A DNA stretch of 64,000 nt. Source: Halomarina salina (GTDB taxonomy: Archaea; Halobacteriota; Halobacteria; Halobacteriales; Haloarculaceae). The number at the start of each line of letters is the position of its first letter. Positions within the stretch are counted from its first letter, which is position 1. Below the pieces are notes generated by a model. That model saw only the letters and a list, made by a program, of their open reading frames with translations, did no database searches and had not been told where the DNA came from. This document shows positions 7,782 through 16,600 of this stretch, piece by piece. The stretch covers positions 620,001 to 684,000 of the forward strand of contig NZ_JALLGW010000002.1 in NCBI RefSeq assembly GCF_023074835.1. The letters run 5' to 3'. The position numbers were made by a program, and so were the translations under genes.

Positions 7782-7991
7782 ATGACTAACACGGAAGGTG
7801 TCCCATTCTGGTTAATGAAGTCCAGTGAACCGATACTCGTACGCTGTGACGCCTGTGGGAGAGTCTTGACAGGACGCAATGAAACAGGTGACGTGCGCCG
7901 ACCGGGGGAACGCGCGTGTCCCTCGTGTGAGAGCGAATCGTTCACTGAAGTGAACGAAGACGTTGACGACATCGACGCGTCAGCAGAATAG
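7782..7991 (+). CDS. Small zinc-finger protein (paired CxxC)
   Basis: The 69-residue protein begins MTNTEGVPFWLMKSSEP. The two knuckles RCDACGRV and ACPSCESES (about residues 23-30 and 47-55) make a four-cysteine zinc site, a common form of haloarchaeal micro-protein. The tail is acidic (NEDVDDIDASAE). TTAATTA at 7746-7752 is a candidate TATA element about 33 bases upstream. Function is unknown; small two-CPxCG-type proteins of this kind often act in regulation, but nothing here says which process. Confidence 0.65.
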   Translation: MTNTEGVPFWLMKSSEPILVRCDACGRVLTGRNETGDVRRPGERACPSCESESFTEVNEDVDDIDASAE

Positions 7992-8250
7992 AGTGCAGAG
8001 GCGTCAGAGACAGCCATCGGCTAACGGACCAACGACAACTTCCGAGAACGCTGTTCCCCCACATTCAGAGTACTATACTAAACAGGAAGGTGGGGACGGG
8101 AAAGTGCAGGAGCCTCTGACAGAACGTTTCCTGCATCTGGTCCCTGTAGTGCCACTTATGTAAGGTTTTTGTAATCACCAAATACTTGAGATTGTTGTTG
8201 TCCCCGGCGAGCGACGGTCGTCAGTCCCTCTATAACTCCCCGAGCTGACT

Positions 8251-8275
8251 GATAGACTCACGCTCTGAGTCTATC
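8251..8275. repeat. 25-base palindromic intergenic repeat, copy E (perfect palindrome)
   Basis: The arms GATAGACTCA and TGAGTCTATC are perfect complements around the five-base loop CGCTC. One more C-T/A-G pair on each side (8249-8277) makes a 12-bp stem. It lies between convergent genes, so it may also act as a terminator. It is the least decayed member of the family and defines its consensus. Confidence 0.75.
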
Positions 8276-8420
8276 AGCTGAATCATGGGAATTGCTGTTG
8301 AAACGAGTTCAATCCCTGAGAACTAAACATCCGCGCGAGCAACGCGAGCGCGGTTCACCGGCCGCGAACGAGCATCAGCGAGTGAGCGAACGAATTATCC
8401 ATCGACGGTTTTCAAGGAGT

Positions 8421-8454
8421 GGTGCCCGCAGCGAGCGAAGCGAGTGAGGGCACC
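8421..8454 (-). terminator. Hairpin downstream of korB
   Basis: GGTGCCC (8421-8427) pairs with GGGCACC (8448-8454), 20 bases after the korB stop. No clear T tract follows, so its role as a terminator is uncertain. Confidence 0.4.
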
Positions 8455-8473
8455 CGACGCAGAAAATGGTCGT

Positions 8474-9340
8474 TTAGTAGAACTCGCGGACGAGGTCCAT
8501 CGCGTTCTCGGGCGCGCTGTCGGGGATGTCGGACATGTCCTCGGTGAAGCCCATGCGCTCGCCGTAAGGGACGGAGTCCTCGTCCTGGTAGATGACGCCC
8601 TGGTACTCCTTTTCGCCGTCCATGATGACCTCGGTCGCCTGTTCGATGTCCGTCGGGTCGTAGTCCTCGTCCTCGCCGACGTCCACGAGCGAGTCGCGGA
8701 AGTAGTCGTACGTGTCCACGTCGTTGAACGTGACACACGGCGAGTAGACGTTGACGAAGCCGAACCCGTCGTGTTCGATGGCCTTCTGGACGATCTCCGC
8801 GTGACGCTGGGCGTCCGAGGAGAACGACTGCGCGATGAACGTGCCGCCGGCCGAGAGCGCCAGCGCGAGCGGGTTGACCGGCTGCTGGTGCGTCCCGTCG
8901 GGGCTGGTCGAGGTCTCGAAGTCCTCGCGGCTGGTCGGCGAGAACTGCCCCTTCGTCAGCCCGTAGATGCGGTTGTCCATGACGCAGTACGACATGTCCA
9001 CGTTCCGCCGGACGGCGTGGACGAAGTGGCCCGCGCCGATGGAGTAGCCGTCGCCGTCGCCGCCGGCGACCATCACTTCGAGGTTCGGGTTGGCCGTCTT
9101 CACGCCGATGCCCACCGGCAGGGCGCGGCCGTGGACGCCGTGCAGCGCGTAGCTGTGCATGTACGTCCCGATCTTCCCCGAACAGCCGATACCGGCGACG
9201 ACGAACGTGTTGTCGGGGTCGTTGCCCGTGTTCGCCAGCGCCTTCATCATGCCGTTCATCGTCCCGAAGTCACCGCAGCCGGGACACCACGTCGGTTGCT
9301 TGTCGGATTTGAAATCCGTGAATCGTACGTCTGAGCTCAT
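8474..9340 (-). CDS. korB: 2-oxoacid:ferredoxin oxidoreductase, beta subunit
   Basis: The protein is 288 residues. It is the thiamine-diphosphate subunit of a CoA-dependent 2-oxoacid decarboxylase that reduces ferredoxin. TWCPGCGDFG (about 17-26) opens the domain. GDGDGYSIGAGHFVHAVRRN with the later MDNRIYGLTKGQ forms the GDG...N thiamine-diphosphate/Mg site. FSPTSRED and PVNPLALALSAGG follow in family order. Lengths 288 (beta) and 587 (alpha) fit the haloarchaeal 2-oxoglutarate (Kor) enzyme better than the longer pyruvate enzyme; this choice is inferred. The start codon overlaps the korA stop by four bases, so the two are translationally coupled. Confidence 0.92.
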   Translation of the reverse strand: MSSDVRFTDFKSDKQPTWCPGCGDFGTMNGMMKALANTGNDPDNTFVVAGIGCSGKIGTYMHSYALHGVHGRALPVGIGVKTANPNLEVMVAGGDGDGYSIGAGHFVHAVRRNVDMSYCVMDNRIYGLTKGQFSPTSREDFETSTSPDGTHQQPVNPLALALSAGGTFIAQSFSSDAQRHAEIVQKAIEHDGFGFVNVYSPCVTFNDVDTYDYFRDSLVDVGEDEDYDPTDIEQATEVIMDGEKEYQGVIYQDEDSVPYGERMGFTEDMSDIPDSAPENAMDLVREFY

Positions 9341-11100
9341 GCTGTCACCTCCGTGCCCTCGGAGAGGGCCTGTTTGATCTCGTCGGCCAGTTCGTCGGCC
9401 TTGAACCGGACGCCGTTGTACTTGTTGATGCGATTCACGCGGGTGAGCGTGTCGTGCTCGACGACGTCCGCGAACTGCCCGGTCGCGTTACACTCGACGA
9501 CGATGACCTCGTCTGCGGCCTCGACGTCCTCGCTGAGGTCCGGTCGCGGGAACATGTACGGCACCGAGATGAACCGCACGTCGATGTCGTCCTCCTCGAG
9601 GAAGTCGATAGCCTCGCGCATCGGCCCCTCGTTCGACCCCCACGAGATGATGAGCGTGTCCGAGTCGGCGTCGCCGAACTCCCGGTAGCTCCAGTCTTCC
9701 TGCTCCTCGGCCGTCTCGACCTTCCGGTTGCGCTTGTCGACCTGTTCGAGGCGGACCTCCTCCTCCTCGGTCCGACGCCCGAGCGCGTCGTGTTCGAGGC
9801 CGGTCGTCATGTGCGCGCCGCCGGACTGGCCGGGGAACGAGCGCGGCGAGATGCCGTCCTCGGTGGCGAGGTGGGGCTGGAACTGCCCCTTCTCGTTCTG
9901 CCACTCGTCGATGGCGTCGTCGCCGACGACGTTGCCGCGGTCCACCTCGACGGCGTCCATGTCGAACGTCTCCGGCGGGAACGTCTGCTCGGTGACCGCC
10001 ATCGCGAGGTCCGCGACGAGGTACACCGGCGTCTGGTACTTCTCGGCGTAGTTGAACGCCTCGACGGTCTTCCAGAAGCACTCCGCGACGTTCGTCGGGG
10101 CGACGACGAACCGCGGAATCTCGCCGTGACCCCCGTACAGGAGCATGTTCAGGTCGCCCTGCTCCTGTTTCGTCGGCATCCCCGTCGAGGGACCCGAGCG
10201 CATCACGTCGACGATGACCAGCGGCGTCTCCGTCGTCGCCACCAGCCCGAACGTCTCGGTCATCAGGTCGATGCCCGGTCCGGACGTGGCGGTCATCGAG
10301 CGCGCGCCGGCGCGCGCTGCACCGAGCGCCATGTTGATGGCCGACAGTTCGTCCTCGGCCTGCACGACGCCCCCGCCGTAGTCCTCGATGCGGCCCGTGA
10401 GGTACTCCATCACGTTCGTCGCGGGCGTGATGGGGTAGCCGGCGTAGAACCGGCAGCCTGCGGCGAGCGCGCCCATCCCGATGGCCTCGTCGCCGTTGAG
10501 GAGGACGTAGTCCTCGTCGGTCGTGTCGAGGTCGTAGTCGAAGTCGTGGTCGAAGTTCTCTTCGACGTACTCCTGGCCGAGGCGAGCGGCCTCCTTGTTG
10601 TTCTCGACGATGGACTCGCCCTTGTTCCCGAAGCGTTTCTCCAGTGACTCGTCGAGGTACTCGACGTCGAAGTTCGTCGCCTCACACGCCGCGCCGAGCG
10701 CGACGATGTTGCGCATGATGGCGCCGCCCGCGTCCTCCGCGAGCGACTTCAGCGGGACGTCGAGCCCGACCATCCCGTCGGGAATCTCGAGGTCCTGCAT
10801 CGTGGTGCGCTCGCCGTCGTAGATGATGACCGAGCCCTCGTGGAGCTCGTCCATGTTCTCGTCGACGGTGCGCTGTGTCAGCGCGATGAGGATGTCCAGT
10901 CGGTCGACGACGCTCTCCACACGGTCGACGCTCGTCCGGATCTTGTAGGCGGTGTATCCGCCCCGAATCCGGGAGGCGAAGTCCTTCGACGTGAAGACGT
11001 GGCGACCGGCACGCGACAACGCCTGGGCGAAGATCTTCCCAGTCGAGTCGATACCATCGCCAGCTTCCCCGCCGATGGCCCAATTGAGGTCCGCAGGCAT
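9337..11100 (-). CDS. korA: 2-oxoacid:ferredoxin oxidoreductase, alpha (gamma-alpha fused) subunit
   Basis: The protein is 587 residues. The N-terminal third is the gamma domain: IGGEAGDGIDSTGKIFAQAL, then RIRGGYTAYKIR, which contacts CoA/ferredoxin in this family. The middle is the pyrimidine-binding alpha domain: GCRFYAGYPITPATNVMEYL, QAEDELSAINMALGAARAG and TSGPGIDLMTE. YPITP(S/A)T is the diagnostic motif. A C-terminal transketolase-like domain contains IISWGSNEGPMREAI. Together with KorB it would oxidise 2-oxoglutarate (or another 2-oxoacid) to the acyl-CoA in place of the NAD-linked dehydrogenase complex that haloarchaea lack. ATG 11100 is first in the operon. Confidence 0.92.
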   Translation of the reverse strand: MPADLNWAIGGEAGDGIDSTGKIFAQALSRAGRHVFTSKDFASRIRGGYTAYKIRTSVDRVESVVDRLDILIALTQRTVDENMDELHEGSVIIYDGERTTMQDLEIPDGMVGLDVPLKSLAEDAGGAIMRNIVALGAACEATNFDVEYLDESLEKRFGNKGESIVENNKEAARLGQEYVEENFDHDFDYDLDTTDEDYVLLNGDEAIGMGALAAGCRFYAGYPITPATNVMEYLTGRIEDYGGGVVQAEDELSAINMALGAARAGARSMTATSGPGIDLMTETFGLVATTETPLVIVDVMRSGPSTGMPTKQEQGDLNMLLYGGHGEIPRFVVAPTNVAECFWKTVEAFNYAEKYQTPVYLVADLAMAVTEQTFPPETFDMDAVEVDRGNVVGDDAIDEWQNEKGQFQPHLATEDGISPRSFPGQSGGAHMTTGLEHDALGRRTEEEEVRLEQVDKRNRKVETAEEQEDWSYREFGDADSDTLIISWGSNEGPMREAIDFLEEDDIDVRFISVPYMFPRPDLSEDVEAADEVIVVECNATGQFADVVEHDTLTRVNRINKYNGVRFKADELADEIKQALSEGTEVTA

Positions 11101-11210
11101 ACGTACCGCGGGCTACCCTTCGACACTGCAAAAGACTTCTGAATACAGCATAGTTCTCTCCACTTCTCGGGACCGAAAGCACCTTCGAAGCGGGGGAACG
11201 CACAGTCCGT

Positions 11211-11855
11211 ATGGACCAGACCGAAACGTCAGTCACCACCGTCACCAGCGTCGGCCCCGACGCGGTCGCACTCGAACTCGAGACGCCAGACGGATTCGTC
11301 GCCCAGCCCGGCCAGTTCGTCCGTCTCGGCGTCGAGATAGACGGCGACGTCGAGTCGCGTTTCTACACCCTCTCGTCGCCCGACACCGACGAGACGCTCG
11401 AAGTGACGCTCACCTACGACCCCGAGAGCGTCGTCGGCGCGCGCCTCGCTGACCTCTCGGCCGGCGACACCGTCACCGTCGCCGGGCCGTTCGGCGACGC
11501 GCACTACGACGGCGAGGCGCACGCACTCGTCCTCGCGGGCGGGCCGGGCGTCGGCGCGGCGGTCGGCATCGCCGAGCGCGCCCTCGCGGAGGACAACGAC
11601 GCCACCGTCGTCTACCTCGACGACGAACCCCTCCACGAGGACCGTCTCTCGACGCTGTCGGGCGCGGGGGCGACGGTCACGCTCGTCTCGGACGCGGACG
11701 GTCTCGAAGCCGCCGTCGAGGAGGCGGCCGGCGACGAGTCCGTGTTCGTCTACGGCTTCGACGACTTCGTCGGACTGGCGAGCGACGCGCTGGTCGAGAA
11801 CGACTTCGACGTCGACGCGGCGGCCGTCGAGTCGTTCGGCGCGCCTCCCGAGTGA
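11211..11855 (+). CDS. Ferredoxin reductase-like FAD/NAD(P)-binding protein
   Basis: The protein is 214 residues and all soluble. It has a FAD-binding beta barrel: QPGQFVRLGVEIDGDVESRFYTLSSPDTDE, where RFYTLSS is the RxYSxxS flavin motif. The nucleotide fold begins ALVLAGGPGVGAAVGIAERAL, the GGxGxxP-type pyridine-nucleotide loop. It ends VESFGAPPE without an added iron-sulfur domain. The short length and missing [2Fe-2S] tail suggest a stand-alone reductase passing electrons between NAD(P)H and a ferredoxin or another partner. It is divergent from korA by 110 bases, so a link with ferredoxin produced or used by KorAB is plausible but only inferred from position. Confidence 0.85.
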   Translation: MDQTETSVTTVTSVGPDAVALELETPDGFVAQPGQFVRLGVEIDGDVESRFYTLSSPDTDETLEVTLTYDPESVVGARLADLSAGDTVTVAGPFGDAHYDGEAHALVLAGGPGVGAAVGIAERALAEDNDATVVYLDDEPLHEDRLSTLSGAGATVTLVSDADGLEAAVEEAAGDESVFVYGFDDFVGLASDALVENDFDVDAAAVESFGAPPE

Positions 11856-11910
11856 CGACCAGCGGTCGACCCGAGGACACGCTTTTCTCGGCGGTTCGAG
11901 AACACCAGCT

Positions 11911-12927
11911 ATGTCGCTGACGACCCGGTTCACCGACACCGTCGGCGTCGCTCACCCCGTCGCACAGGCCCCGGTCGGGAGCGTCACCTGTCCCGAACTC
12001 GCCGCGGCCGTCTCCTCGGCGGGCGGTCTGGGGAGTCTCGCCGTGACGTGGCGCTCGCCCGACGCGACGAGGGACGCCATCGCCGAGGCGCGGTCGCTGA
12101 CCGACGCCCCGTTCGCCGTCAACCTCGTACTGGACGACGCGACGCGACGGTACCCGACCGACGACCACCTCGACGCCTGCCTCGACGCTGGCGCGCGGGT
12201 CGTCGCGTTCTCGTTCGGCGACCCCGCGCCGTACGTCGAGCGTGTCCACGATGCCGACGCGCTCGCCGTGGCGATGGTCGGGAGCGCCGCCGACGCTCGC
12301 TCCGTCGCGGACGCTGGCGTCGACGTGGTCGTCGCGCAGGGTGCCGAAGCGGGCGGTCACCTCGACGGCGACGTCTCCACCGTGGCCCTCGTCCCGGAGG
12401 TGGTCGACGCGGTGGACGTGCCGGTCCTCGCGGCCGGCGGCATCGTCGACGGTCGGGGTCTCGCCGCGGCACTCTCGCTGGGAGCCGACGGCGCGTTCCT
12501 CGGCACGCGGTTCGTCGCGACCGAGGAGGCGCAGAGCCACCCGACGTACCGCCAGCACCTCCTCGACGCGGCGGGCACCGACACCCGTCGAACCGACCTG
12601 TTCGACGGTGGCTGGCCGGGGCGCGACCATCGCGTCCTCCGGAACTCGACGGTCGAGTCGTGGACGGCCGCCGGTCGGCCGGTCTCAGGCGAGCGACCGA
12701 ACGAGGGCGAGCGCGTCGCCTCTCTCGGCGACGACGACGTCGAACGGTACGACGACGACCCGCCGACGCCCGCCGTCGAGGGTGACGCCGAGGCGATGGC
12801 GCTCTACGCGGGGCAGGGCGTCGGGAGCATCGAGGACGTGCCGCCCGCGGGTGAGGTGGTCGAGCGACTCGTGGCGGGAGCCGAGTCGACCGTCGGCCGC
12901 CTCGCCGGGAGCCGTCGTGACCGGTGA
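11911..12927 (+). CDS. Nitronate monooxygenase-family FMN protein
   Basis: The protein is 338 residues with a TIM barrel. VAHPVAQAPVGSVTCPELAAAVSSAGGLGSLA matches the N-terminal flavin-binding strand of nitronate monooxygenases (2-nitropropane dioxygenase). DVVVAQGAEAGGHLDGD contains the AQGxEAGGH motif with the catalytic His (about residue 150). VPVLAAGGIVDGRGLAAALSLGADGAFLGTRF supplies the phosphate-binding loop for FMN. Members oxidise alkyl nitronates to aldehydes plus nitrite, but many only share the fold. It follows the FAD reductase by 55 bases on the same strand and may be co-transcribed with it. Confidence 0.9.
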   Translation: MSLTTRFTDTVGVAHPVAQAPVGSVTCPELAAAVSSAGGLGSLAVTWRSPDATRDAIAEARSLTDAPFAVNLVLDDATRRYPTDDHLDACLDAGARVVAFSFGDPAPYVERVHDADALAVAMVGSAADARSVADAGVDVVVAQGAEAGGHLDGDVSTVALVPEVVDAVDVPVLAAGGIVDGRGLAAALSLGADGAFLGTRFVATEEAQSHPTYRQHLLDAAGTDTRRTDLFDGGWPGRDHRVLRNSTVESWTAAGRPVSGERPNEGERVASLGDDDVERYDDDPPTPAVEGDAEAMALYAGQGVGSIEDVPPAGEVVERLVAGAESTVGRLAGSRRDR

Positions 12928-12989
12928 CCGCGAACGGCGACCCGAGTTCGAGCGACTGATGACTCCGTGACGAGTTCGCTCGGACCACA

Positions 12990-13595
12990 GTGACCCCCAT
13001 CAACCGAGCGGAGGTCGAGCGGCGTCGCGAGCGACTGCTGGAGGAGTACGGCCGCGAGGGCGTCGACCTGGTCGAGACGCGCTGGGAGTCGCCGCCCGAC
13101 GAGTTCGAGGAGTTCGTCGCCGGGTCGCGGGCGGGCTACGTCGGCGGCGCGTACTGCTGGGTCACCCGGACGGGAGAGCAGTTCGCCGACCTCACCGAGT
13201 CGATGCCGGAGAGCGCGCTCCCCGGCCGGAACGAGGAGCGCGCGTTGCTCGTCCTCGGTCGTGACGACTCGGGATGGGGCGTCCCCGGCGGCGGACAGGA
13301 GGACGACGAGACGTACGAGCAGGCGGCCGTTCGGGAGGTCCGCGAGGAGACCGGCGTCGACTGCGAGGTGACCGACCTCTTCCGCCTCGAACGCGTCGAG
13401 CGCCACTGCACGGACCCGGACGACGACCGGGTGAACCACATGCTGTACGGCTTCTTCGACGCGGACTACGCTGGCGGCGAGATACGCATCCAGCCCGGCG
13501 AACTCCACGGCGCGGCGTGGTTCCGCGAGCCACCGGCCCGAATCCACCCAGCGACCGAGACGAAGGCGGCGGAGTGGTTCGGTGAACGGCAGTGA
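12990..13595 (+). CDS. Nudix hydrolase
   Basis: The protein is 201 residues from GTG 12990. A complete Nudix box spans about residues 98-120: GGGQEDDE, then REVREETGVD, giving the G-x5-E-x7-REVxEExGx pattern with all metal-binding glutamates. The N-terminal 80 residues are helical and of unknown role. The C-terminal part (VNHMLYGFFDADYAGGEIRIQPGELHGAAWF) is the usual Nudix beta-sheet end. Substrate (nucleoside diphosphate derivative) is unknown. It lies 62 bases after the nitronate monooxygenase gene on the same strand. ATG is missing near the start, so GTG is the best choice but is not certain. Confidence 0.88.
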   Translation: MTPINRAEVERRRERLLEEYGREGVDLVETRWESPPDEFEEFVAGSRAGYVGGAYCWVTRTGEQFADLTESMPESALPGRNEERALLVLGRDDSGWGVPGGGQEDDETYEQAAVREVREETGVDCEVTDLFRLERVERHCTDPDDDRVNHMLYGFFDADYAGGEIRIQPGELHGAAWFREPPARIHPATETKAAEWFGERQ

Positions 13596-13696
13596 CGTGA
13601 GCCAGTCGGGTCGCGGCCGTAGAGCGCGGCGCGGCGTGGTGCGGCGAGCGTCGCCGAGGAGACGGAGAACGCGAGCGGGGCGCTACAGCGCGCCGC

Positions 13697-16600
13697 TCAC
13701 TCGACCGTGACGGTGACGGTGTCGGTGGTCGTCGCGCCGGTGTTGTCCGTGGCCCTCAGCGTCACGGTGTAGCTGCCAGCGGAACCGTAGCTGTGCGCGT
13801 TCCACCAGCCACTCCCGCTGGTCCCGTCGCCGAACGTCCAGTCGAGCGAGTCGACCCAGCGCTCGTCGCCCGAGGTGTCCCGCACGCTGAACGTGACTCG
13901 CTCACCGACCGAGGCGTCGGTCGTGCTCGGGACGACGCGCGCGATGGGGTCGCTCAGGTCGGAGACGGCGACGGTGACGGTGTCGGTGGTCGTCGCGCCG
14001 GTGTTGTCCGTGGCCGTCAGCGTCACCGTGTACTCGCCCGCCTCGTCGTAGCGGTGGGCGCTGTACCAGCCCTCGTCGGCGGAGCCGTCGCCGAACGTCC
14101 AGTCGAGCGCCGTTATCCACCGGCCGCTGCCGGAGGTGTCGTCGACGCGGAACGCGAGTCGCTCGCCGACGGTGGCCTCGGTCGTCGCGAGGTCGATGGT
14201 CGCGACCGGCGGCCGCTCGGGTGCCGGGTCCGTGTCGACCTCCGAGAGGTTCGACGTGACCGGAATCGAGGGGTCGCCGTTCAGGTTCGACTCCTCGTCG
14301 GTGACGCTCCCGCTCCCCAACCGGAGGTCGGAGTCGAGGGCGGTCGCCACCTCGTCGAGGTAGCCGCGCTGGTCGGCAGGGGCGGCGGCACTCCCCATGA
14401 GGACGACCGCACCGCCCGAGTCGGCGAACGACGCGACGGCAGCGAGTTCCGCGTCCGAGAAGGCGCTCGCCGGCGTCGTGACGACGAGCGCGCGGGCCGA
14501 CGCGAGGCGCTCGGCAGACGCCTCGGTCGTCAGGTCGTTCACCTGTTCGAACAGCGTGTCCCGCCCTTCGAGGTAGCGCTGGTAGTACGCGGCGTCCTCG
14601 TTCGACAGCGAGTAGGAGAGGCCGAACTGTCCGTGGCCGCCCTCGATGAGGACCGTGTCGTCGTCGCGTGCGCTCAGGTCGTCGAGTAGCTCCGTGACGA
14701 ACGCAAAGTTCTCGTAGCCGGACGTGTCGACCGGGTACCCCTCGGCTTCCTCGTAGGTCTCGCTGATGAGAGGAGCACCGAACACGGCGACTCGACTGTC
14801 GAGGTCGACCGCCGCCAGCGGGAGGTCACCGTCGGTGGAGACGTCTCCCCCACTCCGGGTCGCGCTCGGCGCGGCGAACACCGGGACGCGGTCGTCGTCG
14901 ACCGGCCCGGAGTCGGTGACGACGCTCGTCGGGGTCGGGAAGAACAGGTCCTCGACGGGACGGTCACGGATGGGCGAGGAGTCGAACGGGTCGCTCTCCG
15001 ACCAGACCTCGCGGCCGGCGTCGCGGGCCGCGAACTCCGCCGCGAGGAACTCGTCGTGGCGAGCGAACCCCGACCCGTAGACGCGGGCGTGGCCCGCCTC
15101 GACGACGCGCCGGTTGTACAGCGTGTCGCGGCTCCCCGAACCGTCGGCGTCGTACGTGAGGTAGCCGAGGACACGGCCGAACTCGTCCCGGACGGGTTCG
15201 GTCGCGTCGAACGAGAGCCCGACCGTATCGCCGGGGGAGAGCTGCTCCCGAGCGAACGCCGTCGCCGCCTCACCGGCGGTTTCGAGGTAGTCGTACGAGT
15301 CGATGCCCTCCCACTCCTCGGCTCGCTCGGTGCTGGTCGCGCTTCCCGTCTCGGGCGTGTCGAACCCGAGCGTCCGGATAGCCTGCTCCTGGCCCTCCTC
15401 GAACCGGACGTCGACCGTGTCACCGTCGGTGACCGAGACGACCTCGACGAGGTACGTCTCGTCGCGGTCGAGTTCGAGGCTGAGGCCCTCTCGCTCGTCG
15501 AAGTACTCGAAGTCGGCGTTGAACTCGGAGGTCGTCGGGACGAACGGGGCACCGGCGTTGTTCTCCGGGTCGTAGACCTGGTCGTCGTTGAACCGGAACG
15601 GCGCGCCGACCGCCGTCGCGACCTCGTTCAGGTTGGCGGTCTCGTCGAAGTCGTTGTAGTCCGACTGGTCGAACAGGAAGAGCGACCCCCCCGACTCGAC
15701 GAACGTCGCGAGCGCGTCGCGTTCGGCCGCGGAGAACGCGGCGGACGGCGAGGTGACGACGAGGCCGTCTGCATCGGAAAGCCCGGCCGACCCGAGCCCG
15801 TCGAAGACGTCGAACGCATCGTTGAAGTTCGACGTCGTCGGGACGTACGGCGCACCCGCGTTGCTCTCGGTGTCTTCGACCTGGTCGGCGTTGAACCGGA
15901 AGGAGAGGTCGAGGCTCGACGCCAGTTCGTCGAGGTTCGCGGTCTCCTCGTTGGTGAACTCCGACTCGTCGAACAGGAACAGGCTCCCGCCGTCGGCGAC
16001 GTGCTCGGCGACCGCCGCGAGCTCCGCGTCCGGGTACGGCTCTGCGGGTGAGGGGATCACGAGGAGGTCCGCGCCGTCGAGCGCCGAGTCGCCGCCGTCC
16101 GACCCATCGCCGACGGTCAGGTCGGCCTCGACCGAGACCGGGTCGGCGTCGCCTTCGAGCGTGATCGTCGCGACCTCGCTCGTCGGCGGGTTCTGGACGC
16201 CGTCGATCTCGACGACGACGGGACCCGCGACGTCGGTCTGGTAGCGCCCGGAGAGGTCGAACGTCGCCGCCGACCCGCTGTAGCTCCCCTGGTTGACCCT
16301 GATCTCGCTCGTGTCGGTCCCGTCCGAGAGCGTCCGGGTCATCGTCACCGTGACGTCGTCCTGGTCGAGCCCGTCGAGACTCGCCGCGTCGTACTCGACG
16401 GTGATCGTGTCGACCTCGTCGCCGTCGGCGCCCGCCTCCCCGAAGGTGAGGTCCTCGAGCGTCCAGGTGTGCGTCGAGGGCTCGCCAGGCGTTCCCGGGT
16501 CGGCCACGAGCACGTCGTCGCCCGCTTCGCCGCCGTCGGAACCTCCCGCGAGCGACTCCGTGGTCGCCTCGAACGCGTAGCCCTCGCTCTCGACGGTCTC

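Larger units (their letters stand above)
7992..8473. other. Intergenic region with palindromic repeat E and a hairpin, no gene seen
   Basis: This 482-base stretch lies between the zinc-finger gene and the convergent korB gene. It holds repeat copy E (8251-8275) and a GC-rich hairpin (8421-8454). Otherwise it is AT-richer than the flanks. The one open frame over 60 codons (7963-8163) overlaps the zinc-finger gene and shows no protein-like pattern. Confidence 0.6.

Noticed and set aside
7963-8163. 66-codon frame in the AT-richer gap
   Set aside because: It overlaps the zinc-finger gene out of frame and has no domain-like pattern.
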